Positions 1-7,496 of a stretch of 64,000 nucleotides of DNA are shown piece after piece. Every line of letters starts with the position of its first letter. Within the stretch, counting starts at the first letter, position 1. Made by a program: the position numbers and the translations under genes. The stretch comes from Psychrobacter submarinus (GTDB lineage Bacteria; Pseudomonadota; Gammaproteobacteria; Pseudomonadales; Moraxellaceae). Under the pieces are notes generated by a model that saw only the letters and a list, made by a program, of their open reading frames with translations, did no database searches and was not told the DNA's origin. Location: assembly GCF_904846685.1 (NCBI RefSeq), contig NZ_CAJHBQ010000002.1, positions 620,001 through 684,000 on the forward strand, given 5' to 3'.

Positions 1-718
1 CGTAGCTGTGCACTAGGCCGCTCTCAATCAGCTGCGCTTGTAGTAACGTCACTTGGCCCAGATTAGAGCCTGCCGTGTCTCCCGAGAAGAACCAAAACAA
101 CAGAACCGTCAATAACCACGCCGGTACGGTGGTGTACATCATATTACGAATGTGCTCGAACAGATCGATACCAACGACTGAGGAGGCAATCGTACAGGTA
201 TCAGACAAAGGTGACATCTTATCGCCAAAAAACGCCCCAGATACCACTGCCCCAGCAGCAATAGCGACATTGGCATCAAAAGCATGGCTCATACCAATAA
301 ACGCCACTCCTAAAGTCGCCGCAGTCGTTAAGCTACTGCCTAAAGTCACGCCAATAATTGAGGTTAAAACAAAAGCAGAGAGGTAATAAAACTCTGGCGA
401 TATCAGCTCAAAGCCATAATACATTAAGGTCGGTATCGCCCCCGACATCATCAAAGCCGCTATCATTAGACCGATAAAAAAGAACAAATAGATTGCACCG
501 ATACCACGCATGACACCTGAGGCCATTTGCGCTTGCATATCATCGAAGCTCAATCCTTTAAATAAGCCGATCGCTAATAAGACGCAAATAGCGAGTAGCA
601 AAGATAGATGTGGCACCCAGCCAAACCCTATCATAGTCACGCCCATGATAGCGATGACGATAGCCGCTATCACAAAGGCCAGTTGGGTTGAGATGTGCGT
701 CAATATTTTTGGTGACAT
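1..718 (-). CDS. nhaC: Na+/H+ antiporter NhaC family, 3' end cut by the window edge
   Basis: The 239 visible N-terminal residues form a very hydrophobic multi-spanning inner-membrane protein. The order of segments and the conserved stretches GVTLGSSLTTAATLGVAF and GAFFGDKMSPLSDTC are characteristic of NhaC-type sodium/proton antiporters, which exchange cytoplasmic Na+ for external H+. The start ATG at 716-718 is preceded by AAGGATAGG. The frame stays open to position 1, so the C-terminal half lies outside. Nothing odd is seen in the visible part. NhaC family is confident; the substrate (Na+/H+ versus malate/lactate as in MleN) is not resolved. Confidence 0.85.
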   Translation of the reverse strand, partial: MSPKILTHISTQLAFVIAAIVIAIMGVTMIGFGWVPHLSLLLAICVLLAIGLFKGLSFDDMQAQMASGVMRGIGAIYLFFFIGLMIAALMMSGAIPTLMYYGFELISPEFYYLSAFVLTSIIGVTLGSSLTTAATLGVAFIGMSHAFDANVAIAAGAVVSGAFFGDKMSPLSDTCTIASSVVGIDLFEHIRNMMYTTVPAWLLTVLLFWFFSGDTAGSNLGQVTLLQAQLIESGLVHSY

Positions 719-987
719 TACCTATCCTTGACTAGCTAAACGTATCCGCTAGAAGCTTGCTATGAGGGTTGTGTTAAACAGACAAGTTTAATGAGTTATG
801 ACAGCTGGCCAATATCGCTAAAGCCCTTGATGGTATCAGCCAAGCGGCTATTGCCAAGTAATCCAATTAACCGCTCAAGACAAGTTTTTAGTTAATGGTG
901 TCATGACAAAAGGGTTTGCCCAATAAGCAAACCCCTTTTATTTATCATACAACACTCATCGAAAAAACTTAAAACGCTAAGCTCGGC
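719..987. other. Intergenic stretch with one hairpin
   Basis: About 270 bases lie between the divergently read nhaC and the neighbouring PACE pseudogene. A short open stretch at about 796-861 (ANIAKALDGISQAAIAK on the + strand) has no start or ribosome site and could be a gene remnant. Apart from the terminator-like hairpin at 908-940, I see nothing else supportable. Confidence 0.4.
908..940. terminator. Rho-independent terminator-like hairpin
   Basis: AAAAGGGTTTGC and GCAAACCCCTTTT pair with one bulge around a 7-base loop and end in a T-rich run. It lies just downstream of the PACE pseudogene (read leftward), so it probably ends that transcript. Confidence 0.6.
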
Positions 988-1422
988 CTAAGCCGCTGCC
1001 GTATTAGGTATAGGAAAGACTTGGTCATAGACCCAGTTAAATACAAAGGCATATATAAGATAAAAGGTCGCCATCGCAATATCCATCTTAAACGCTTCCC
1101 ACAGGCTAATGTTTAGATATATCGCTATAAATGGCAGGAATAGTAACAGCAAACCGCCTTAGAATAAAATGGCATGCAGCACTCTTATTGGCACAATTTT
1201 TTGTACCCTACCGCGCAGTTTTAGCATGGCCTTGTCGAATAAGATGTTATAAAAATAGTTCCACACGGTCGCGACAAGAGAGCCTACTAGCGCTATAGCG
1301 CCCATCGTATGCAGCTCAAAGCCAAAGACCAAGCTTGCCAATGGCGCAAAGATGAGCAACCCGATAATCTCAAAGCTTAAAGTATGCCGAATACGGTCTT
1401 TTTTGGTACGCATAACGATCAC
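988..1422 (-). pseudogene. PACE family efflux transporter (AceI-like), interrupted by one nonsense codon
   Basis: The conceptual protein of 144 residues has the two bacterial transmembrane pair units of PACE drug exporters. The first unit carries RIRHTLSFEIIG and the second RVLHAILF followed by a stop and then GGLLLL, ending KMDIAMATFYLIYAFVFNW. In the family the second unit reads R..HA..FEGG. Here the Glu codon is TAA (minus strand, 1159-1161), while the frame before and after is intact and in register. The lesion is therefore a single G-to-T type change at a conserved acidic position. Known PACE members export chlorhexidine and polyamines. Only an 87-residue half protein could be made unless the stop is suppressed. 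A sequencing error is possible. Confidence 0.82.
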
Positions 1423-1480
1423 TACCCCAAGCAGTATTTAGCAAAACATCAGTCAATCATTATAAACGACGTCATCAGCG

Positions 1481-2017
1481 CTACCACATACGCTTTATCA
1501 GCTTATCCTTTTGGATAAATTGATGGTATAGCGCCGCGCCAATGTGAGCGGCAGTAAAGGCAAGAATCAGCGGCCAAATGATCTCTGTATGCCAATCATT
1601 AAAGGTACGCGCCAAACCGCGATCTGGGGTAACGAACACCGGAATTTCGAACAAGCCAAACATATCAACGGCTCGGCCGCCATAAACAGACATCAACAGC
1701 CCGACTGCCGGCATCGCTATCAGTAGCGCATAAAGTGCAAAGTGGGTGAACTTAGCAATGATATGTTGCCATTTTGGCATTGGCACGGCAGGTGGTGCTT
1801 TTGTGAATATTCGACTAATCACTCGAGCCAGCATCCAAAACAATAAACTTAACCCAAACGCTTTATGCAAACCGACATAAAACGAGTCATCAGTATTGTC
1901 ATAAAGAAACATCAGCGCCCATGTCACTAATAATAGCAGTGCGCTTATCCAATGAAAAACACGGCTGATCATGGGCCATTTGTTTAGCGGCGCTACCCTA
2001 GGTTGAACTTGATTCAT
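1481..2017 (-). CDS. Cytochrome b561 family protein
   Basis: This 178-residue protein has four predicted transmembrane helices and the histidines expected to ligand two hemes: RVFHW (His22), GLHKAFG (His51), and DWHTEI plus AAHIGAALYHQF in the last third. Length and layout match the E. coli CybB family, inner-membrane diheme cytochromes that pass electrons from quinol, some acting as superoxide:quinone oxidoreductases. The basic tail KDKLIKRMW is typical. The ATG start is preceded by AAAGGTGAC. It is read alone, about 60 bases downstream of which the PACE pseudogene begins in the same direction. Confidence 0.88.
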   Translation of the reverse strand: MNQVQPRVAPLNKWPMISRVFHWISALLLLVTWALMFLYDNTDDSFYVGLHKAFGLSLLFWMLARVISRIFTKAPPAVPMPKWQHIIAKFTHFALYALLIAMPAVGLLMSVYGGRAVDMFGLFEIPVFVTPDRGLARTFNDWHTEIIWPLILAFTAAHIGAALYHQFIQKDKLIKRMW

Positions 2018-2513
2018 ATGTCACCTTTAAATAAAAAAGCATTACTTTTTAGCCAAATATAACTGCTCTATTTAGCTTTTTTGTGCTTACAGTCTGTTGC
2101 CAATAACGAAATACTTGTGAGCTAAATACTTATGAGTTAAATACTAGGGGCTATCCTAGCGGCTCGATAATAAAACCTTACAAATAGTAGCGCTTATGAT
2201 AGCAAATCTGCGTGCAAATGACTGCTATTGGCTCGTTTCGCTACCATTTAATAGCGTTCAGCAGTGAACAGTCCGTCAAAGGTTTTATACTACAGGCATA
2301 TAAAGTAGATGATCTTAATATAGTCAATCAATATTAAAAGTGGTACAAGGCAGACGAGTGCAAGTACTACAGTAGTAGGCTAAACGAGTCTAACGCTGTA
2401 ACACTTTAATAGTGGTTCGACTATAAGTATAAACCGGCAGTCTTGAAAACGAGTCGTATCGTTCGCAGTTATATAGTCAGCAATTAATAAAGTAAAAAAT
2501 ATAAGGATAACTG
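2018..2513. other. Long divergent intergenic region
   Basis: About 500 bases lie between two divergent genes (cytochrome b561 leftward, frnE-like rightward). It contains the palindromic repeat at 2318-2425. Both promoters must lie here, but I could not single out convincing -35/-10 pairs. Confidence 0.4.
2318..2425. repeat. Intergenic palindromic repeat element (about 108 bp)
   Basis: The ends form an imperfect inverted repeat. The left end reads TATAGTCAATCAATATTAAA and the right end, reversed and complemented, reads TATAGTCGAACCACTATTAA. GTGGTAC near the left end faces GTAACAC near the right end. The centre carries ACGAGTGCAAGTACTACAGT and a near-repeat ACGAGTC. I associate this style of element with multi-copy intergenic repeats of Psychrobacter chromosomes, probably a non-coding MITE-like unit; only one copy is visible here. 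Confidence 0.6.
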
Positions 2514-3167
2514 ATGAATACTACTAATAAGCCTCTTCGAATCGATATTGTCTCAGACGTGGTCTGCCCTTGGTGCGTGGTCGGCTATAAACAACTAGCA
2601 GAAGCCCTAAAGCAGACTGATACCGACTATGAAATTCATTGGCATCCGTTTGAGCTGAACCCTAACATGCCAAGTGAGGGACAAAATATGCGTGAGCATA
2701 TCATAGAAAAATACGGCTCAACTCCGCAAGAGTCAGACGCTAGCCGCGCTAGAATCACAGAAGCGGGCGCTGAGGTCGGCTTTGACTTTAACTTCACTGA
2801 CGAGCTGCGTATGCATAATACTTTTAATCTGCATCAGTTACTGCATTGGGCACAAACGCAAGGAAAAATGCATGAGCTAAAGCAAGCACTGTTTACCGCG
2901 CACTTCACCGATGGGCGTAATCTTTCTGATGATGAGGTGCTCGCTGATATAGCGGCAGAGACTGGTCTTAATCGCGTAGAAGCGCTAGCGGTACTAGTAG
3001 ATCAGCGCTTTGCGCCTGATGTGCGCGAGATAGAGCAGCATTGGCAGCGCCAAGGGGTGCAAGGCGTACCCGCTATTGTCTTCAACGAGCGGCATCTGGT
3101 CAGTGGCGCGCAAGGGGTTGAGAATTTTACTAGTATCCTTAAGCAATTAGCGGATATGCCAGACTAG
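2514..3167 (+). CDS. DsbA family oxidoreductase, FrnE type
   Basis: This 217-residue thioredoxin-fold protein has the active-site motif CPWC at residues 18-21 (SDVVCPWCVVG) and the cis-proline context QGVQGVPAIVFN near residue 187. The helical insertion EAGAEVGFDFNF...HNTFNLHQLLHWA is typical of FrnE (polyketide-associated DsbA-like) proteins. There is no signal peptide, so it is likely a cytoplasmic disulfide isomerase or glutathione-S-transferase-kappa-like enzyme. The start has the ribosome site AAGGATAAC, and a strong terminator follows. Confidence 0.88.
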   Translation: MNTTNKPLRIDIVSDVVCPWCVVGYKQLAEALKQTDTDYEIHWHPFELNPNMPSEGQNMREHIIEKYGSTPQESDASRARITEAGAEVGFDFNFTDELRMHNTFNLHQLLHWAQTQGKMHELKQALFTAHFTDGRNLSDDEVLADIAAETGLNRVEALAVLVDQRFAPDVREIEQHWQRQGVQGVPAIVFNERHLVSGAQGVENFTSILKQLADMPD

Positions 3168-3197
3168 TGGCTTTAGATACCGTTAAGATATGAGTCT

Positions 3198-3249
3198 TAA
3201 AAACCTGCTTTTTTCTCACTATTATGCTGAGAATAAAGCAGGTTTTTTT
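3198..3249 (+). terminator. Rho-independent terminator
   Basis: AAAAACCTGCTT pairs with AAGCAGGTTTTT across a structured loop that itself contains a weak CTCA/TGAG pairing, and it is followed by a T run. It lies between the + strand frnE-like gene and the - strand DUF4031 gene and probably serves both. Confidence 0.8.
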
Positions 3250-3263
3250 GAATAAAAAAGCCA

Positions 3264-3536
3264 TTAAGCTTGGTTTAACTCAAGCTTTAGCTTCTTGGCG
3301 GCATCGATAATTTGTTTTCTTGTGGCTTTGATAGCACCATTAGCCAAAGCAGCCTCGCGCATCTGCACGGTGATATCATAATGCGGATAGCTAGCATTGC
3401 GATGAAAGAGGCGCGGATCAACCTCGATGAGCGTAGCAAACTCATGCAGCTCTTGTAGACTATCGGCTAGCATATGGCACCACTGATAACCTCTAAACTC
3501 AATCTTCACAAAATCTACATAAACCGCCAATCTCAT
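3264..3536 (-). CDS. DUF4031 domain protein
   Basis: This 90-residue cytoplasmic protein begins MRLAVYVDFVKIEFRGYQWCHMLADS and contains ASYPHYDI. That is the signature pattern of DUF4031 (Tyr-Val-Asp near the start, W-C-H-x-x-A-D, and S-Y-P-H-Y-D). The function of the family is unknown; the conserved His and Asp residues suggest metal or nucleotide binding, which is inference. It lies about 50 bases downstream of the decarboxylase gene on the same strand and may be cotranscribed with it. Confidence 0.8.
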   Translation of the reverse strand: MRLAVYVDFVKIEFRGYQWCHMLADSLQELHEFATLIEVDPRLFHRNASYPHYDITVQMREAALANGAIKATRKQIIDAAKKLKLELNQA

Positions 3537-3588
3537 AGCTCCTTACTTAATACAACCTCGCGATATAACCTCAGTAGCGAAGCTATAT

Positions 3589-5262
3589 TTACTTCAATGC
3601 GGCACTGACTTTGGCTAGCATTGGCGGTATATCATGCTTATCTGTCATGACTTCGAGCATAATAAGCTTATCAGTAGTCGCCATTGCCGTGTTCAGTGCT
3701 TCTTTAAGCTCGCCTGCGGTAGTCGCTTTCAGTGATAAGCTATTATCTGCATTACCGCCGAATGTTTTCGGTATCAGCTGCCAGTCACAGGTAGGAATAT
3801 CATTATAACGAGCATTTTCGCCATGAATCGCGCGCTCGACGGTATAACCGCTATTATTAATGAGTACGATAATAGGGTTAGTGCGCTGCTGCAGCATTAT
3901 TGCTATCTCTTGAATCGTGAGCAGTGCTGAACCATCACCGATGAGCAGTACACTACGCTTGTTTTTTGAAGCGACACTAGCGCCTAAGCTGGCCGGTAGC
4001 GTATAACCAATCGAGCCCCATAAAGGCTGACCATAAAAAGTCACCCCTTCTGGCAAGCGCACTTCGCTAATACCAAAATAAGACGTTCCTTGATCAGCAA
4101 ATACCACATTACCCGATTGTAAATGCTGAGCTACGATATGCCACAAGTCATCTTGACGAATCGCCTCATCATCGCCGCCTTGTTGCTCAAAGGCATGCAC
4201 CTCTGCGCTGAGAGGTTTTGGCGTAATCTCAATTCCAGAAGTCATGACATCATGCAAGGCTTGCAGTGAGTCTTTGAGCGCGATGGGTGCAAAGTTTTGG
4301 CCGCCGATACTAGCTCGCTCATAATGCAAATCGACCACTACCTCATCATCGATGTCTTGGCTGAACCCAGCAGTGGTCGTGTCAGTAAACTGCACGCCAA
4401 TCTTGATCAGGCACTCACAGTTCTCTACCGCGTCTTTCACCACCGGCCGTGAAGCGTCGCCTGCATAAGTCCCCGCCCAGCGCTCGTCTTGCTCATCAAG
4501 CAAGGTCTTGCCCCAGGATAGCGTAGTATAAGGCACCTCAGTATCTGCAATTAAAGCTTTAAGCTCATTTTGCAGACCCAAGCGATGTACCATTAAATCA
4601 GCGATAATCGTAATGGTCTTATTAGGTAAGAAGTCAATTAGGGACGCTTTAAAAGCTTCTAGCGCCGCTTGACTAGTCATGTCCTCTTGACTGTCATCGA
4701 GTTTAGTCGTCGGCGGATAAATAGGCAAAGCGGCGACATCAGGCGATAACATCAAGTAGCCCGGGCGATGCTTCTTGAGTACCATACGTATCACCCGATC
4801 AATCTCAGAAGCGGCATTCTCAGGCGTAATCTGAGCGCGAGCGACAGTGACCGGTTCAACCATTTTTATAAATTGGTTAAAAGTGCCATCTCCCAACGAA
4901 TGATGCAGTCGGCGCTTGTCATGTTGCTGCTGCATAGTCGGTGTGCCTACGATTTGCAATACTGGCGCATACTCTGCAAAGGAGCCGGCGGTCGCATTGA
5001 TAGCCGATAACTCCCCTACTCCAAAAGTTGTGACCAGTGCGGCAAACCCACGCTCTCGCGCATAACCATCAGCGGTGTAGCCGGCATTAAGCTCATTGGT
5101 ATTACCTACCCAGCAAAGCTGATCAGAGTCAATAATATTATCAAGATAAGCTAGATTATAATCGCCTGGCACCCCGAAGACTTCGGTGGCACCGGCCTCA
5201 GCAATACGCTCAAATAGATAGTCAACGATAGTGTAAGGTTCAGTCATGGTATTAGTTGTCAT
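3589..5262 (-). CDS. Thiamine diphosphate-dependent 2-keto acid decarboxylase (pyruvate/indolepyruvate decarboxylase family)
   Basis: This 557-residue cytoplasmic enzyme has the three-domain layout of pyruvate and indolepyruvate decarboxylases: an N-terminal PYR domain with the cofactor-activating Glu57 (NTNELNAGY), the catalytic His pair at 120-121 (RRLHHSLGDG), and a C-terminal PP domain. The PP domain has the ThDP/Mg motif GDGSALLTIQE through LINNSGYTVE near residues 437-470. It would release CO2 from a 2-oxo acid to give the aldehyde. Substrate preference (pyruvate, indolepyruvate or branched-chain) cannot be read from the sequence. Start ATG at 5260-5262 with AAAGGAC upstream. Confidence 0.88.
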   Translation of the reverse strand: MTTNTMTEPYTIVDYLFERIAEAGATEVFGVPGDYNLAYLDNIIDSDQLCWVGNTNELNAGYTADGYARERGFAALVTTFGVGELSAINATAGSFAEYAPVLQIVGTPTMQQQHDKRRLHHSLGDGTFNQFIKMVEPVTVARAQITPENAASEIDRVIRMVLKKHRPGYLMLSPDVAALPIYPPTTKLDDSQEDMTSQAALEAFKASLIDFLPNKTITIIADLMVHRLGLQNELKALIADTEVPYTTLSWGKTLLDEQDERWAGTYAGDASRPVVKDAVENCECLIKIGVQFTDTTTAGFSQDIDDEVVVDLHYERASIGGQNFAPIALKDSLQALHDVMTSGIEITPKPLSAEVHAFEQQGGDDEAIRQDDLWHIVAQHLQSGNVVFADQGTSYFGISEVRLPEGVTFYGQPLWGSIGYTLPASLGASVASKNKRSVLLIGDGSALLTIQEIAIMLQQRTNPIIVLINNSGYTVERAIHGENARYNDIPTCDWQLIPKTFGGNADNSLSLKATTAGELKEALNTAMATTDKLIMLEVMTDKHDIPPMLAKVSAALK

Positions 5263-5418
5263 TGTTATAGTCCTTTACAGGTATTGATAGCAGTTTTAAT
5301 GAAGTAAACTTATTTTTAACGGTTTCTTTTTTATTATCCCAACAAGCTATCATACTAGTGTCGCTACTGGCGCTTGGTTTTACAAAATTAGAACCTATGT
5401 TGTTTTATACCAAACTCA

Positions 5419-5973
5419 CTATACACAGTCTCCCTTTTGCCACTTACCCGCCATATCACCCCTTGCACACTGGAGTTGTTCGCCATACTGGACAAAATTC
5501 CAAGTGGCATTTGATTTATCATCCTCTTCAAGCTTAAAACTCACCCGATATCTATGGCCGCTGATACTATCATCCATCAAGCCTGTTTTTTGCATGATGA
5601 CAACTGCCGTAGTGGGCTGTTCAGTGTTAGGGTAATAAAATACTTGCGCTAAATCATAGTCCTCATGCACGCTTCTCACCGGTAGATTAATCAAGGACAG
5701 CTTAGCTAAAGTACAATCGATGATCCCTTCAGCGACAGGACAGGGTGCTACCGCCTCTGAGACACCTCTACCATTAATACGGATACGCTTAAAGTTATCA
5801 GGATTGGCAACCAATTCTCGAGTGGCATAATCGGACGTATAGCCACTGCTCGCTTGAATAGTAGTACTAAAGATAAGGGCACTAAACGTTAATACTACAG
5901 CTCCTAGATATGTCCATAAATAACTAGCGGGATGGGTATTTGACATTGTGCTTGCAGCAAATAGTAAACGCAT
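5419..5973 (-). CDS. Secreted or envelope protein of unknown function
   Basis: This 184-residue protein has one hydrophobic segment at about residues 18-40 (YLWTYLGAVVLTFSALIFST) followed by TIQASSGY, which fits a signal peptide with cleavage after QAS. The mature part contains four cysteines (APCPVAEGIIDC, LQCARGDMAGKWQKGDC) that could form two disulfides in the periplasm. I do not recognise a family. The ATG start has a strong ribosome site AAGGAGAG. It stands alone between the decarboxylase gene and the tRNA. Confidence 0.6.
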   Translation of the reverse strand: MRLLFAASTMSNTHPASYLWTYLGAVVLTFSALIFSTTIQASSGYTSDYATRELVANPDNFKRIRINGRGVSEAVAPCPVAEGIIDCTLAKLSLINLPVRSVHEDYDLAQVFYYPNTEQPTTAVVIMQKTGLMDDSISGHRYRVSFKLEEDDKSNATWNFVQYGEQLQCARGDMAGKWQKGDCV

Positions 5974-6279
5974 GACACTCTCCTTGAGACTATGATCCTT
6001 CTGATGACTGATAACTAACGGTTAGGCACTTATAAATTTAAGAATGACTCTATGATAAATATAGCAGAGTTGTAACGACCGTTGAAGGATAGACGTCTGA
6101 TGTCTATAGGCTGATATCTGTACATGGCAATAGCTAAACGTACCTTAGGGCTAGATATCTCAAATAGCCACTACTACGTACGTATAGTATGATTTAACCA
6201 TATCGCTTGGCACTGGGCTCTCTGTTATACTAAATATGATGACTCATAAGCGAATATTTGCCACTCTGTCATTTTTTAG
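5974..6279. other. Intergenic region upstream of tRNA-Gly
   Basis: About 300 bases without an open frame of note. The only clear signal is the tRNA promoter at its right end. Confidence 0.4.
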
Positions 6280-6307
6280 TTGACAGGATAAAAAAACCGC
6301 GTATAAT
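6280..6307 (+). promoter_or_regulatory. Sigma70 promoter of tRNA-Gly
   Basis: A perfect -35 TTGACA (6280-6285) and a perfect -10 TATAAT (6302-6307) are separated by 16 bases. The tRNA begins about 42 bases after the -10 box. GC-rich bases directly after the -10 box resemble the discriminator of stringently controlled stable-RNA promoters. Confidence 0.9.
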
Positions 6308-6349
6308 ACGCCTTCATCATCTGATGATAGTTAATCAAACGATGAATCA

Positions 6350-6424
6350 GCGGGATTAGCTCAGTGGTAGAGCACAACCTTGCCAAGGTTGGGGTCGAGA
6401 GTTCGAATCTCTTATCCCGCTCCA
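6350..6424 (+). tRNA. tRNA-Gly (anticodon GCC)
   Basis: The cloverleaf runs from acceptor 5' strand GCGGGAT to ATCCCGC, then T and an encoded CCA. It shows the D-arm GCTCAGTGGTAGAGC, the anticodon arm AACCTTGCCAAGGTT with GCC in the loop, and the T-arm GAGAGTTCGAATCTC. Its 3' half is the integration target of the island that follows: a copy from TTGCCAAGG onward recurs at 60776. Confidence 0.97.
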
Positions 6425-6545
6425 GATATTAAGAAAGCCTCACTTCACAGTGAGGCTTTTTTTTGTCCATTTTTCGGGGCTTGCAGAGCATTTCTTCGAA
6501 TATTTATCTTCTTATAGTTAAGTTTATCTACTCAATTAAAAAGCT
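6380..6545 (+). repeat. attL: left junction of the genomic island (tRNA 3' half plus downstream flank)
   Basis: From TTGCCAAGGTTGGGGT inside the tRNA, through the terminator and up to CAATTAAAAAGCTC, the sequence recurs at the right end of the island (60776-60903 and 61816-61848, split by an IS). By eye identity is about 90 percent with scattered substitutions. The repeat reaches some 120 bases beyond the tRNA, far more than a typical short attachment core, so the element carries its own tRNA 3' end and terminator. Confidence 0.8.
6434..6464 (+). terminator. Rho-independent terminator of tRNA-Gly
   Basis: AAGCCTCACT and AGTGAGGCTT form a 10-base-pair perfect stem with a 4-base loop, followed by a run of eight or more T. 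A homologous hairpin occurs in the right junction at about 60819-60849. Confidence 0.9.
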
Positions 6546-6895
6546 CATTTTCGGTGCGGTGCCCATTTGGTGCCCAAACCGTGCCCTGCCCTAAAACTGC
6601 GAATACTGAATTGACCCCAACCTATACAATTTATATCATCGAAATTCATGACACCTAACCCAAAAGGTTAAGTGTCATATTGACTCTGAACCCAACTTCG
6701 ATTTGGCAAAAAATATATTTTTTAGACTCTTTTTTCTTTGCAATATATTTTAGATTTATAATGTTCAAAACTAATCGTCACTCAAAAAAGAAGGCTTTCA
6801 CTTAAAGATAAAAAGTTATTCAGCTTCATGATCACCCTTCAACTCTAATAAGTTTTTAGCTAGCACTTCCATTAAAAACTATTACGACAGTCAAC
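6546..6895. other. Island left margin, non-coding
   Basis: About 350 bases without a gene. It contains GGTGCCC twice (near 6558 and 6573) and, at about 6648-6678, a 13-base-pair hairpin with one mismatch (ATGACACCTAACC facing GGTTAAGTGTCAT, loop CAAAA) without a following T run. These could be accessory recombination sites for the integrase; that is inference. Confidence 0.4.
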
Positions 6896-7132
6896 CTACT
6901 CCTCTTCTGGAAAATCGCCTTCGTTTATTTCATCTGGTACGTACTTCAAAATATCTCCTGGCGTGACTTCTAATACATTACATAACTTGCTTAAAGTGTC
7001 GAACTCAATTCTAGTTGTATCGTCATTATATATTCTATGCAGCGTTGATTTACTTATATCTGTCATTCTCACTAAATCTGCTACTCGCAATCTTCTTTCT
7101 GCTAAAAGAACAGGTAAGTTACATGAAATCAC
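6896..7132 (-). CDS. Small HTH (Cro/CI, XRE type) transcriptional regulator
   Basis: This 78-residue protein is essentially one helix-turn-helix domain: VADLVRMTDISKSTLHRIYNDD as recognition unit and LSKLCNVLEVTPGDILKYVPDE as the closing helices typical of the short XRE regulators next to integrases. It is read divergently from the excisionase/integrase pair, with a good palindrome in the gap. It therefore most likely represses the recombination genes and itself. It ends in an acidic tail (EINEGDFPEEE). Confidence 0.85.
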   Translation of the reverse strand: MISCNLPVLLAERRLRVADLVRMTDISKSTLHRIYNDDTTRIEFDTLSKLCNVLEVTPGDILKYVPDEINEGDFPEEE

Positions 7133-7144
7133 AATAAATTCCTT

Positions 7145-7171
7145 ATTGGTAAGTAAAAAGTACTTGCCAAT
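7145..7171. promoter_or_regulatory. Operator palindrome between regulator and excisionase genes
   Basis: ATTGGTAAGTA and TACTTGCCAAT form an 11-base inverted repeat (one mismatch) around AAAAG. It lies 13 bases upstream of the regulator start and about 85 bases before the excisionase-like gene. A further half site GTTGGCAA occurs near 7199. Position and symmetry suggest binding by the HTH regulator. Confidence 0.7.
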
Positions 7172-7254
7172 GACTACTTTTCTGTTAATATAGTACTCGT
7201 TGGCAACAACAAAGTGTTTACTGAAAGTTATTTAATACTGACTGGAGAACTATT

Positions 7255-7470
7255 ATGTCACAGACTTACCTCACTACTCAAGAACTAGCAGATCGTATCA
7301 AATACGATGCGCGTACTATCCGCAATCAACTCAAAGACACGGTTTTGATTGAGAATATTCACTATATACGTCCTTTCGGCGGTCGCAAAATTCTCTATGT
7401 ATGGGAGCGTATCGAAGAGGATATGTGTAAGCCGGTTATGAGTGCTATCAATGGTATGGCTTTACAATAA
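7255..7470 (+). CDS. Excisionase-like small DNA-binding protein
   Basis: This 71-residue protein begins MSQTYLTTQELADRIKYDARTIRNQL, a winged-helix/MerR-like HTH_17 start in which an adaptor helix reads DNA for a recombinase. The basic core and aromatic wing (HYIRPFGGRKILYVWERIEE) are typical of integrase-linked excisionases. It lies 26 bases before the integrase gene on the same strand and has the ribosome site CTGGAGAA. It probably sets recombination direction (excision). Confidence 0.75.
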   Translation: MSQTYLTTQELADRIKYDARTIRNQLKDTVLIENIHYIRPFGGRKILYVWERIEEDMCKPVMSAINGMALQ

Positions 7471-7496
7471 ATGTAGCTTGAATAAGGAATCAAATC

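Noticed and set aside
1544-1726. Open frame on the + strand opposite cytochrome b561
   Set aside because: It is fully antisense to a well-supported gene, has no ribosome site and no family resemblance.
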